Below, one piece after another: positions 19,002-28,137 of a stretch of DNA of 64,000 nt; the stretch's first letter is position 1; each line of letters begins with the position of its first letter. The translations under genes and the position numbers were made by a program. This DNA comes from Streptomyces europaeiscabiei (GTDB lineage: Bacteria; Actinomycetota; Actinomycetes; Streptomycetales; Streptomycetaceae): contig NZ_CP107841.1 in the NCBI RefSeq assembly GCF_036346855.1, positions 1,302,001 through 1,366,000 on the forward strand. The letters are read 5' to 3'. The notes beneath the pieces are model-generated. The model had not been told where the DNA came from and searched no databases. It was given only the letters and a program-made list of their open reading frames with translations.

Positions 19002-19999
19002 GGGGCGGTCCCGGTCCGCGGATCGGGACGGGCTGCGTCTGCCGGAACCTGCGGGTTGTCCCGGTACCAGGCGACGGTCTCGGCGAGGCCCTCGGCGAAG
19101 TCCTTCTGCGGTTTGTATCCGAGTTCGACGTGGGCCTTGCGCCAGTCCACGGAGTAACGGCGGTCGTGGCCCTTGCGGTCGATGACGTACTCCACCCTGT
19201 CCCAGCCGACGTCGCAGGCCTCGAGAAGGAGTTCGGTGAGGCTGCGGTTGTCGAGTTCGGTGCCGCCGCCGATGTTGTAGATCTCGCCGGACCTGCCGCC
19301 CGTGCGGACCAGTTCGACGGCGCGGACGTGGTCGTCGATGTGCAGCCAGTCGCGCACGTTCAGGCCGTCGCCGTAGAGGGGAACCCGGCCACCGGCGAGG
19401 AGCCGGGTGACGAACAGCGGGATGATCTTCTCCGGGAACTGGTGGTGCCCGTAGTTGTTGGAGCAGCGGGTGACGCGCACGTCCAGGCCGTGCGAGCGGT
19501 GGTAGGAGAGCGCGACCAGGTCGCTGGCCGCCTTGGACGCGGCGTACGGGGAGTTGGGGTGCAGGGGCTGTTCCTCGGAGCAGGAGCCCTCGGGGATGGA
19601 GCCGTAGACCTCGTCGGTGGAGATGTGCACGAACCGGTCGGTGCCGTGGCGCAGGGCGGCGTCCAGCAGGGTCTGGGTGCCGAGCACGTTGGTGCGCACG
19701 AACTCGGTGGCGCTGGCCAGGGACCGGTCCACGTGGGACTCGGCGGCGAAGTGCACCACCTGGTCGTGCTCGGCCATCAGGCTGTCGACGAGAGCGCTGT
19801 CGCAGATGTCGCCGACGACGAGCCGGTAGCGGTCGCTGTCCGCGACGGGGTCGAGGTTGGCGAGACTGGCGGCGTAGGTGAAGGAGTCGAGGACGGTGAC
19901 GGTGACGTCGTCGGGGCCGAGGGGTCCGAGCAGGGTCCGGACGTAGTGGGAACCGATGAAGCCGGCACCGCCGGTCACCAGGATGCGCGTCTGACTCAT
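18995..19999 (-). CDS. dTDP-glucose 4,6-dehydratase (RmlB type)
   Basis: Converts dTDP-glucose to dTDP-4-keto-6-deoxyglucose, the branch point of deoxysugar biosynthesis. The 334-residue protein from ATG 19999 (MSQTRILVTGG) has GGAGFIGSHYVR for NAD binding, the catalytic ISTDEVYG (Thr-Asp-Glu) and the YAASK pair, all intact. No dTDP-glucose synthase gene is in the window, so that activity must come from elsewhere in the genome. It lies between a glycosyltransferase and the SARP gene. Confidence 0.95.
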   Translation of the reverse strand: MSQTRILVTGGAGFIGSHYVRTLLGPLGPDDVTVTVLDSFTYAASLANLDPVADSDRYRLVVGDICDSALVDSLMAEHDQVVHFAAESHVDRSLASATEFVRTNVLGTQTLLDAALRHGTDRFVHISTDEVYGSIPEGSCSEEQPLHPNSPYAASKAASDLVALSYHRSHGLDVRVTRCSNNYGHHQFPEKIIPLFVTRLLAGGRVPLYGDGLNVRDWLHIDDHVRAVELVRTGGRSGEIYNIGGGTELDNRSLTELLLEACDVGWDRVEYVIDRKGHDRRYSVDWRKAHVELGYKPQKDFAEGLAETVAWYRDNPQVPADAARPDPRTGTAPC

Positions 20000-20088
20000 C
20001 TGGGTGCGGCGCGTCTCAGGGTGTGCCGAGGGGGCGCCGTCCTCCTTCCTCAAGGTGGGCGAATGGGGGTCGGGCCGGCACCGGGGAT

Positions 20089-21336
20089 TCAGCCGGCTGC
20101 GGTGAGGCGTTCCAGTTCCTGGACGAGGTCGTGTGGCGTGGGCATGGCGGCCGACTCGTCGCGCAGACGGCGTGCCTCGGCGGCGTAGGAGGGGTCCTCC
20201 AGGAGGCGCCGGGTGAGGTCCGCGACCCGGTCGGCGTCGGCGTCGGTGTGGTGCACGTGGAGTCCGGCCCCGCTGTCCTGCAGTGACCGGCCGCGCAGTT
20301 CCTGGTCGGCCACCAGGGTGGACAGGGCGAGCTGCGGCACTGCGTTGACCAGGGCGGTGGAGAAGGTGCCCCAGCCGCCGTGGTGGACGATGGCGGTGCA
20401 GCTGGGGAGCAGGGTGCTGAGGGCGAGACCGCTGACGGCCCGGACGTTGGGGGGCAGGTCGCCGAGTCTCTCGGCCTGTTCGGGCATGAGGGCGGCGACG
20501 ATGTCGGCGTCGAGCCGGGACAGGGCGCGCAGGATGTCGGCCACGGCCACGTAGTCGCCGCCGTAGGCCTCGGTGTTGGTACGGCCCAGAGTGACGCACA
20601 CCCGGGGCCGCTTGGGCTGCTCGCGCAGCCAGGGCCACTGCACGGACGCGCCGTTGTAGGGCACGTACCGCATGGAGAGCCGGCGCAGGTCGGAGGGAGG
20701 GCGCAGGCTCGGGGGCAGCGTGTCGATGGTGAACTGTCCGTTGAGGAGTTCCTCGTCGCAGCGCACGCCGTAGGCGCTTCCGCGTTCGTCGATCCAGTCG
20801 GCGAGCGGATCGGCGCGCTGGTCCTCGGGCATGTCCTCGGCGAGTTCGACGAACGTGGCGCGGGCCTGGCCGTAGACGTCGGCGCACCACAGCAGACGGG
20901 CGTGGGCGGCGCCGCAGGCGCGGGCGGCGATTCCGCCCGCGTAGGCGATGGGGTCGCGGACGACGAGGTCGGGCCGCCAGTCACGGGCGAGGCCGACGAG
21001 GTCGTCGAGGATCGGGTCGTTGTAGCGGGCGAACCCGTACGGGACGCTGATCCTGTAGCGGGCGAGCAGGCTCGCGTGGTCGACGTCGCCGTAGCCGAGA
21101 CGGCTCCAGTTGGCGACGTCCGCGTCCTGCGAGTCGCGTGCGACGGCCATGTCGCGGTGCAGGTCGTGGTCGCTGCCGACCGGGGCGGCCACCAGTCCGG
21201 CGCCGGTGATGGCGTCGGTCAGGGACGGCGCGTTGGCCATCAGCACCTCGTGCCCGGCGGCCGTCAGAGCCCAGGCGAGCGGAACCATGGTGAAGACGTG
21301 CGACTTCTCCGGCAGGCCGGCGAACAGGACGCGCAT
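20089..21336 (-). CDS. EryCIII/DesVII-type glycosyltransferase
   Basis: A 415-residue GT1 enzyme. The N terminus MRVLFAGLPEKSHVFTMVPLA, RVCVTLGRTNTEAYGG in the middle and HHGGWGTFSTALVNAVPQL near residue 320 match macrolide deoxysugar transferases. Some of these need a P450-like helper protein (DesVIII/EryCII). The two P450s here both retain the haem cysteine, so neither is an obvious helper. GAGGAG precedes the start. It lies 38 bp downstream of the ferredoxin and is probably co-transcribed with it. Confidence 0.88.
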   Translation of the reverse strand: MRVLFAGLPEKSHVFTMVPLAWALTAAGHEVLMANAPSLTDAITGAGLVAAPVGSDHDLHRDMAVARDSQDADVANWSRLGYGDVDHASLLARYRISVPYGFARYNDPILDDLVGLARDWRPDLVVRDPIAYAGGIAARACGAAHARLLWCADVYGQARATFVELAEDMPEDQRADPLADWIDERGSAYGVRCDEELLNGQFTIDTLPPSLRPPSDLRRLSMRYVPYNGASVQWPWLREQPKRPRVCVTLGRTNTEAYGGDYVAVADILRALSRLDADIVAALMPEQAERLGDLPPNVRAVSGLALSTLLPSCTAIVHHGGWGTFSTALVNAVPQLALSTLVADQELRGRSLQDSGAGLHVHHTDADADRVADLTRRLLEDPSYAAEARRLRDESAAMPTPHDLVQELERLTAAG

Positions 21337-21374
21337 CGGTTGATCTCCTCCTCAGGGGGCGGCCGGGACGGCGC

Positions 21375-21584
21375 TCAGGCCGGGGGCCTACGGTCCTCGC
21401 CCACGGAAAGGGCACTCATCGGGCAGGACTCGACGGCCTCCCGGACGGCGTCGAGCCCAGCGTCGTCCGGGCGCTCGACCAGCAGCAGCACCAGTCCGTC
21501 GTCGCGCTGGTCGAAGACCTCGGGGGCGATGAGGGCGCACTGACCGGCGCCGATGCACCTGTCGTGGTCGATCGCGATGTCCAT
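21375..21584 (-). CDS. Small [3Fe-4S]-type ferredoxin
   Basis: A 69-residue ferredoxin of the P450 electron-donor type. Three cysteines are seen, in RCIGAGQC (about residues 10 and 16) and ESCPMSAL (about 54), the pattern of a [3Fe-4S] cluster. AGGAGG precedes the ATG. It is divergent from the first P450 gene across a region with a good PAS-LuxR box, so it is the likely redox partner of one or both P450s. The E1 dehydratase is another possible client. Confidence 0.9.
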   Translation of the reverse strand: MDIAIDHDRCIGAGQCALIAPEVFDQRDDGLVLLLVERPDDAGLDAVREAVESCPMSALSVGEDRRPPA

Positions 21585-21746
21585 GGGAGGCCTCCTGCGT
21601 GCGTGCCGGTCCGGTGGGATGCCGGGGCGAGCCCATCTTGCGGTGCGGGAGCGGGGGTTCGGCCGCCGGGAGACCGCTGTCTGGGATTTCCTCCAGAAAT
21701 TCGGCAGCCGCGGCGCCGGGCCGTCGGTCGGCCGCGACGGCCGGTA

Positions 21747-21762
21747 CTCGGTGAATCCCTAG
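21747..21762. promoter_or_regulatory. Putative PAS-LuxR operator 3 (best match)
   Basis: CTCGGTGAATCCCTAG matches 14 of 16 positions of the PimM consensus CTVGGGAWWTCCCBAG. It lies in the divergent region between the ferredoxin and P450 genes, 134 bp before the P450 start. The match, together with a PAS-LuxR gene at 31.3 kb, makes this a strong operator candidate. Confidence 0.65.
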
Positions 21763-21895
21763 ATTGCGCGGCCTTCCCTGGTCCGCCGCGGGGCCGCCGT
21801 GCTGGAGTGACCGGCGGACGGAGGGCGACGGCGCGGCCGCAGTGGCACGGCGCCGTCCGGAACCGTCGTACGACATCTGCGAAAGGGGAATCCGG

Positions 21896-23119
21896 GTGGC
21901 GCAGCAAGGCACCTCGGACGTGCTCGACCCGACACCCGAGGCCGGTTCCTGGACCGAGCGTGAGCCGGCCGTGGCGCCGGACGGTGGCGCCACCCTGCTG
22001 GCGTGGGCGGCGCGGATGCGCGAGGAGCAGCCGGCGTGGCGGGACGGCGCCGGCAGGGTCCATGTCTTCCGGCACGCGGACGTGCAGCGGATCCTCGCCG
22101 ATCCGGCGACGTTCTCCTCGGACACGGTGGGCAGGCTGTCGGGCGGCGAGAAGCAGGCCCCGCGCGGCACGCTGCTGCTTCTCGATCCGCCCCTGCACGG
22201 CAAGATGCGCCGTCTGGTGAGCCGGGCGTTCACCCCGGGGCTGATCGCCGGTCTCGAACCGTGGATCACCGATCTGACCGGTGAACTGCTGGACGCCGCT
22301 CCCGAGGGCGCCTTCGACCTGGTGGACACGCTCGCCAACCCGCTGCCGGTGACGGTCATCGCACGCATGCTGGGGGTGCCGGTCGAGGACCGGGACCGTT
22401 TCCAGGGCTGGGCGGACCAGCTGCTGTCCACCGATCCGGAGGATCCGGAGAGCGTGCGCCGGATGGAGGAGACCGCGGTCACCATCTCCGCCTACCTCCA
22501 GGGCTTCATCGAGGCCCGGCGCAAGGAGCCGGACGGGAACCTGCTGAGCACCCTGGTCGGCGCCGAGGTCGACGGTGAGCGGCTCGACGACGAGGACATC
22601 GCGAGCTTCGCGACGCTGCTGCTGCTGGCCGGGCACATCACCACGTCGGTGCTCCTGGGCAACGCGCTGATCTGTCTGGACCGGGATCCGGATCTGTTCG
22701 CGCGGGTGCGGGCGGACCGCTCGCTGGTGCCCGCGGTGATCGAGGAGGCCCTGCGTCTGCGCCCGCCGTTCACCCGGATCGAGCGGGTCACCACGGCCGG
22801 GACGAACATCGCCGGTCTGGACGTCGGCAAGGACTCCCTGCTGTACCTGTGGCTACTCTCGGCCAACCGCGACGAGCAGGTCTTCGAGGACGCGGACGAG
22901 TTCCGCCCCCACCGCGCCAACGCCCGCCAGGCCGCGTTCGGGCACGGCATCCACTACTGCATCGGGGCCCCGCTGGCCCGGCTGGAGGGCCGGATCGCGC
23001 TGGAGGCCCTGCTGGACCGGTACGCCCGCATCCGTGTGGACCCGGAGGCGCGGCTGGCCTGGCACGGCACCAACGTCTTCGGCGCACGGCATCTGCCGCT
23101 GCTCGTGGAACGCACCTGA
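21896..23119 (+). CDS. Cytochrome P450 (first of two)
   Basis: A 407-residue soluble bacterial P450. GTG 21896 follows GAAAGGGG. I-helix LLLAGHITTS (AGxxT), the ExxR helix as VIEEALRLRPP and the haem loop FGHGIHYCIGAPLAR are all intact, so it should be a working monooxygenase. The likely role is hydroxylation or epoxidation of the polyketide or naphthalene unit; the substrate cannot be read from sequence. It is paired with a second P450 98 bp downstream and a ferredoxin on the other strand. Confidence 0.93.
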   Translation: MAQQGTSDVLDPTPEAGSWTEREPAVAPDGGATLLAWAARMREEQPAWRDGAGRVHVFRHADVQRILADPATFSSDTVGRLSGGEKQAPRGTLLLLDPPLHGKMRRLVSRAFTPGLIAGLEPWITDLTGELLDAAPEGAFDLVDTLANPLPVTVIARMLGVPVEDRDRFQGWADQLLSTDPEDPESVRRMEETAVTISAYLQGFIEARRKEPDGNLLSTLVGAEVDGERLDDEDIASFATLLLLAGHITTSVLLGNALICLDRDPDLFARVRADRSLVPAVIEEALRLRPPFTRIERVTTAGTNIAGLDVGKDSLLYLWLLSANRDEQVFEDADEFRPHRANARQAAFGHGIHYCIGAPLARLEGRIALEALLDRYARIRVDPEARLAWHGTNVFGARHLPLLVERT

Positions 23120-23216
23120 GGCGTCCGCGGACGTCCTCCCTTCCCGTGCGGCGCCCGCGGACGCCGTCCCCTCCCGTACTCGACTCCCGCTTCGCGCCTC
23201 CCTATGGAGTGACCTC

Positions 23217-24437
23217 ATGAAGACCAGGCCCGAGCCTCCCGTGATTCCCTCGGAGCGGGGGAAGTGCCCGTTCGACCCCCCTGCCGAGTACGCCCGGTTG
23301 CGCGCCGAGCAGCCGGTCAGTCCCGTCACGTTCCAGGTGGCGCCGAAGGACACCTCCGGCTGGCTGGTGACGCGGCACGACCTGGTCCGGCAGATCCTCG
23401 CCGACGACCGGTTCAGCCACCGCAACGAACTGCTCGCGCATGTGGTCGCGCCGCCGTTCCCGATGACCGAGTACGCGCCGCAGCCCTCGCCCCCCGGGTC
23501 GTTCGCGAAGATGGACGCCCCGGACCACACCAAATACCGGCGGCTGCTGGCGGGTCACTTCACACTGCGGCGCATCCAGCAGTACGAGCCCCACCTGAAG
23601 CGCATCGTCGACGAGACACTGGAGGAGATGGCGGCCGCGGGCTCACCCGCCGATCTTCTGGGCGACTTCGCGGAGAAGGTCAGCCTGCGGTCGGTGTGCT
23701 CGCTGATGGGCGTCTCTCCGGAGCTGATGGACGGCATCCAGGAGCACTTCTCGGCACTGATGACGCTCACCTACACGCTGGAGGAGTTCATCCATCACCT
23801 GGAGTCGATGGACGGGCTCATCCGGCCGATGGTGAGGGAGCGGATGGCCCAACAGGGCGAGGACTTCTTCGGGCGGCTGGCGGCGACCGGCGAGCTGACC
23901 GAGGACGAACTGGTCAACCTGGGGGTTCTCACCCTGGGCGGCTCGCTCGACACCACGCCGAACATGCTGTCGCTGAGCACCTTCGCGCTGCTGGAGCACC
24001 CGGACCAGCTGACGCTGCTGCGCGAGCGGCCGGAGCTGTACGAGACGGGTGCGGTGGACGAGCTGCTGCGCTATCTGACGATCTCCCAGATGGGGTCGAG
24101 CCGGTGTGCGCTGGAGGACGTGGAGATCGGCGGCACCACGATCAAGGCGGGCCAGACCGTGGTGCTGTCCCTGCCCGCCGCCAACCGTGACCCGGAGGTC
24201 TTCAACGCCCCGGACGAGTTGGACGTCACCCGTGTCCCCCGCAAGCACCTGGCGCTGGGCTTCGGCGCCCACCAGTGCCTGGGCCAGCATCTGGCCCGGG
24301 CCAGTCTGCGCATCGGGCTGCGCGCCCTCTTCGAGCGGTTCCCGACGCTGCGGCTGGCGACGCCGGCCGAGGAGGTGCCGCTGCGCGACCGCGCCGTGCA
24401 CTACGGCGTCGACAGGCTGCCGGTGGCCTGGGACTGA
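23217..24437 (+). CDS. Cytochrome P450 (second of two)
   Basis: A 406-residue P450. GGAG precedes ATG 23217. The haem loop LGFGAHQCLGQHLAR retains its cysteine, and AVDELLRYLT holds the ExxR. The I-helix is less usual: LTLGGSLDTTPN, where the common AGxxTT reads GSLDTT. It is not close to its neighbour, so this is not a recent tandem duplication. It is probably co-transcribed with the first P450 and a second tailoring oxidase. Whether the variant I-helix changes oxygen activation cannot be said from sequence. Confidence 0.92.
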   Translation: MKTRPEPPVIPSERGKCPFDPPAEYARLRAEQPVSPVTFQVAPKDTSGWLVTRHDLVRQILADDRFSHRNELLAHVVAPPFPMTEYAPQPSPPGSFAKMDAPDHTKYRRLLAGHFTLRRIQQYEPHLKRIVDETLEEMAAAGSPADLLGDFAEKVSLRSVCSLMGVSPELMDGIQEHFSALMTLTYTLEEFIHHLESMDGLIRPMVRERMAQQGEDFFGRLAATGELTEDELVNLGVLTLGGSLDTTPNMLSLSTFALLEHPDQLTLLRERPELYETGAVDELLRYLTISQMGSSRCALEDVEIGGTTIKAGQTVVLSLPAANRDPEVFNAPDELDVTRVPRKHLALGFGAHQCLGQHLARASLRIGLRALFERFPTLRLATPAEEVPLRDRAVHYGVDRLPVAWD

Positions 24438-24751
24438 GGCGGCCGGGAAGAGAGCACCGCGTCACACGCGGAGCGGAGGGCCTCACGTCGGTGCGGCCCT
24501 GCGCCGGCAGCCCGCCGCGGCGCGAGCGACAGGGCTGCCCCCCATGGAGGCAGCACGGAGGAATTGTGGAGAGTTCAAGTACCTCTCATTTATCGGAACT
24601 AGGAGATCTGCCAGGCCTGTATAGGCAAAGATGACCTTGGCCGGACAGTATCCGGCCGGACACCGCCCGTGGCCTCCATGGACGGTGTCCGAGTTTTGGG
24701 CGCAGATGTCCCGGTGGCGTCGGCGGCACTCCGGGAGAGAGGGACACGCTG
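24438..24751. promoter_or_regulatory. Leader region of the first LAL regulator
   Basis: This 314-bp gap contains no gene. CTAGGAGATCTGCCAG at 24599-24614 is a partial palindrome matching 11 of 16 positions of the PAS-LuxR consensus, in a locally AT-rich stretch. It could be part of the regulator's promoter, but the match is weak. Confidence 0.3.
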
Positions 24752-27646
24752 ATGACCACTGCGTGCGCGAGCGGTTCTCCTGAGGCACGGCCGCACGGAT
24801 CCCGCCCGAAGCCGGTGGAGCGCGAGCGCGAGCTCGCTGTCCTCGGTGAGCTCGCCCGGCGAACCGCGGCGGGCGCCCCCGCCCTGGTGATCCTGGAAGG
24901 CCCGGACGGCATCGGCAAGACGACTCTGCTGTGCGCGCTGGCAGCGCAGGCCCGCTCCCTGGATCTGCGCGTCGTGCGGACCCGGGCCGGGCGGGAGGGG
25001 CATCGCCTGCCCCTGAGCACCGCGCTCGCCCTGCTCGCCGAGCTGCATGAGGGTGGACCCGACGGGTTGCCCGTGGCTCCTCGGCCCGGCATACCGAGTG
25101 GTTGGGACATCGAGACCGGCCCGCCCGGGCCGGCGTGGTACGACCTGGATGCGGGCAACCCTTCCTTCAGCGTCCTGGCCGAACTGCACGGGTGTGTCCG
25201 GTCCGCAGCCGCTCGCGGACCGTCGCTGATCATCGTCGACGACGCGGACGACGCCGACCAGGCGTCGCTGCGGTTCCTCGCGCACACCGCCCGACGGCTG
25301 GCCGGACTGCCGGTGTTCCTGGTGCTCGCCCGGCGCGGCGGAACCGACGTCCCGGCACTCGACGAGGTGGCCGCGTCCCCGCTGTGCCAGGTCCTGCGGC
25401 TCCGCCCGCTCACCCGCGACGGTGTCGGTCTGCTCACCCGTCGGCTCATCGGGGCGGAGACGGGCCCCGAGTTCCAGAACGCGTGTCTGGCCGCCACCAA
25501 CGGAAACCCGCTGACGGTGACGCAGTTCCTCATGGAGCTGCGGGACGAGGAACTCCCGCTCACCACCGACCATTTAACGCCGATGGGCGAGCAGGACGTT
25601 CCCGCCGTCCGGCTGCGGGTGACAAGGATGCTGCGTCGGCAGCCGGAGGCGACCGTCCAGGGAGCGCGGGCACTGGCCGTGCTCGGCGACGGCGCCTCCC
25701 TGGAGACATGCGCACGGCTGGCCCATCTGGACAACTCCGTCTTCGACCGCTCCCTGCTCGTCCTGATCTCCCTCGGGCTGATCAGTGCGGCCGACAGCAC
25801 GAACTGGTACTTCGCCCACGCCCTCATACGCAACGCGGTGCTCGCCGACATGTCGGACGAGGAACGCGCCGCATCGCACGGCCGGGCCGCCCGGCTGCTG
25901 CACGACGGCGGGGAGAGCGCCGCGGACGTGGCCGAGCATCTGTGCCGGGCCCCGGCGGCAGCGGCCCAGCCGTGGGCGCGGGTCGTGCTGCGGGAGGCGG
26001 CTCGGGAGGCGATGCTCCACCTCTCGGCGGAGCGAGCGGTGGAGCTGCTGCGGGCGTGCGTGCCGGAGGGCACCGAGAGTGACTGCGACCCGAGCCTGCT
26101 GACCGAACTGGGCCTGGCGGAGACATGGGTGGACCCGGAGGCAAGCATCCGCCACCTGACGTCGGCGCTGGAGCGGGCCCCCTACTCCGATCTGCGGCTG
26201 CGGACGCTCAGCCCGCTCACGGGGACGCTGACCCGGCAGGGACAGGTGGCCCGCGCGCTGGATCTGCTCGCCCAGTACCGTTCCGACGCGGCGGCGTCCC
26301 TGTCCGCCGCCAGTGCCCCTCATCTGCTGGAGGCCCAGGTGCTGCTGGCGGCCACCGCCAACCGGGCCTCCATCGCCGAGCTGCTCGGCACCGCGTCGTT
26401 CGACCTCTCGCTGCCCGGCGAAACGCCCGACGAGCGCGCCCTCCTCGCGGCCCGCGCCCTCATCTCGGTGACACGTGCGAACCGTGTCGGGGAGGCGCTC
26501 GCCGCGGCCCGCACGGTGTGCCGCCACGGCACACCGGCCACGGACTCCCCCGGCCACCTCGCCTGCGCCGCCTCCGTGCTCCTCTACGCGGATCGGCCGC
26601 ATGAGGCCGAGCTCGTCTGCCGGCAACTGATCGAGGCCACCGACGCGCCGCTCGACCGTACCTGTCCCGATCTGCTCGCGCTCAGCGCGGACGCCCACCT
26701 CCGGCTCGGCTCTCTCGACGCGGTACTGCGCACCACCGCCGGTGCCCTCGCGAACGCCACGGTCGAGCGCGGCAGCCCACAACGGGCGCTTTCACTGGCC
26801 GTCCGATTGCACGCCCTTGTCGACGTCGGGGGTCCGGCGGAGTTCGCCTCCCTGGAAGCGGAGTTGCACGACCCGCTTCGGGACTCCTGGCAGTGGAACG
26901 AACTCCTCTGCGCCCGGGGCCGACTGCACCTGGTGCGCCAGGAACCGAAGCAGGCCCTGGAGGATCTCCTGGAGTGCGGACGCAGGCAGACGGCGTGGCA
27001 GCGCACCAACCCGGCCGTCTCGTCGTGGTGGTACTGGGCCGGGCACGCTCATCTGGCTGTGGGCGACAGTCGCGCGGCCCTCGCACTGGCCGAGGAAGCC
27101 GTCGCCACGGCCCGGTCCGCGGACCTGCCGTGCGTCCTCGGGGCGGGGCTCGGTCTGTGGGCGGCGGCGGTGGGCGAGGACGAGCGGCCGCCCCTGCTGG
27201 AGGAAGCGGAGCAGGTACTCATGGGCACCCGGGCGGCGCTGCTGCGGGCGCGGGTACGGGTCGCCCGGGGGGTGGAACTCCACCGGCTCGGATACCGGAA
27301 GGCCGCCCGCGAAGTAGCGCGCCAGGGCTGGGAGGAGTCGTACGCCATCGGCGCCCGGTCCCTGCACGCCGACGCCCACCGCGCCCTGCTCGCCACCGGC
27401 GCTCGGCCGCGCCAGCCGGTCTCCCGTGGGCTGGACGCGCTGACACAGAGCGAGTCACAGGTGGCCCGCCTTGCGGCGGACGGCAGGTCCAACGCGTGGA
27501 TCGCGGAGAAACTGTTCGTGACGCAGCGGACGGTCGAGGCCCATCTCACCTCGGCGTACCGCAAGCTGGGTCTGTCGGGGAGGCGGGAACTGCGCACCGC
27601 CCTGGAGATGTCGGAAATGGACGGGGCAGCCGCCCACGAGCTATAG
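24752..27646 (+). CDS. LAL-family LuxR regulator (ATPase + LuxR HTH)
   Basis: A 964-residue large ATP-binding regulator of the LuxR family, common as a pathway activator of macrolide clusters. Walker A EGPDGIGKTTL is at about residues 49-59 and Walker B SLIIVDDADDAD at about 160. A long helical, TPR-like middle follows. The C-terminal LuxR helix-turn-helix reads LTQSESQVARLAADGRSNAW, with VTQRTVEAHLTSAYRKLGLSG after it. ATG 24752 has GGGAG upstream. It is followed by a second, diverged LAL gene in the same orientation. Confidence 0.93.
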   Translation: MTTACASGSPEARPHGSRPKPVERERELAVLGELARRTAAGAPALVILEGPDGIGKTTLLCALAAQARSLDLRVVRTRAGREGHRLPLSTALALLAELHEGGPDGLPVAPRPGIPSGWDIETGPPGPAWYDLDAGNPSFSVLAELHGCVRSAAARGPSLIIVDDADDADQASLRFLAHTARRLAGLPVFLVLARRGGTDVPALDEVAASPLCQVLRLRPLTRDGVGLLTRRLIGAETGPEFQNACLAATNGNPLTVTQFLMELRDEELPLTTDHLTPMGEQDVPAVRLRVTRMLRRQPEATVQGARALAVLGDGASLETCARLAHLDNSVFDRSLLVLISLGLISAADSTNWYFAHALIRNAVLADMSDEERAASHGRAARLLHDGGESAADVAEHLCRAPAAAAQPWARVVLREAAREAMLHLSAERAVELLRACVPEGTESDCDPSLLTELGLAETWVDPEASIRHLTSALERAPYSDLRLRTLSPLTGTLTRQGQVARALDLLAQYRSDAAASLSAASAPHLLEAQVLLAATANRASIAELLGTASFDLSLPGETPDERALLAARALISVTRANRVGEALAAARTVCRHGTPATDSPGHLACAASVLLYADRPHEAELVCRQLIEATDAPLDRTCPDLLALSADAHLRLGSLDAVLRTTAGALANATVERGSPQRALSLAVRLHALVDVGGPAEFASLEAELHDPLRDSWQWNELLCARGRLHLVRQEPKQALEDLLECGRRQTAWQRTNPAVSSWWYWAGHAHLAVGDSRAALALAEEAVATARSADLPCVLGAGLGLWAAAVGEDERPPLLEEAEQVLMGTRAALLRARVRVARGVELHRLGYRKAAREVARQGWEESYAIGARSLHADAHRALLATGARPRQPVSRGLDALTQSESQVARLAADGRSNAWIAEKLFVTQRTVEAHLTSAYRKLGLSGRRELRTALEMSEMDGAAAHEL

Positions 27647-28137
27647 CGCCATTCAGGCCGAGAAACCTGGAGGTCATCCCGTTGTCCGCGCCTCGGCCGT
27701 CCAGTATCCGTTCCGGCCGCTGTCGCCTTTTCGTCAGGCGGTGGGCTATCAGATGAATTGATGTCGGCCCACGGGATCGCCGCGCCACCGCGGCCCGAAA
27801 CGATTCAACCCCCCAGCTCATTGCGGGGGGTCTACGCGCGATGCATTGGCCCATTCCTCGGCATTCTCTAGGCATGCGAGAGGGAAGACCCCAGGATACA
27901 AAAACGAACCTACCACCTTCCCGGCCGGCCGCGCACATCGATCGACTTTCAGACTTTCACCCCCCAAATTGACACACAGGGGTACTTTCGAATCACGATT
28001 GACCGGCTGTTCGTTTTCCCTTGCTGACACCCCCCTCTCCATGGTCTGCTGATGCTCAAGATTTCAAGGACAAGTGGGTCACCTCCCCGGGACAATTCCG
28101 GATTTCTTCTGCATGGGCGATTCCGAGGAGCAGTACG
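27647..28137. promoter_or_regulatory. Intergenic region before the second LAL gene
   Basis: A 491-bp region with no supportable gene. It is less G+C-rich than its surroundings, especially 27900-28030, as expected of a promoter. The 16-mer ending TTCTCTAG at 27856-27871 matches 11 of 16 positions of the PAS-LuxR consensus, too weak to rely on alone. Confidence 0.4.

Noticed and set aside
23217..24437. Second P450 as a DesVIII/EryCII-type helper for the glycosyltransferase at 20089
   Set aside because: Helpers lack the haem cysteine; this protein has a complete haem loop and ExxR.
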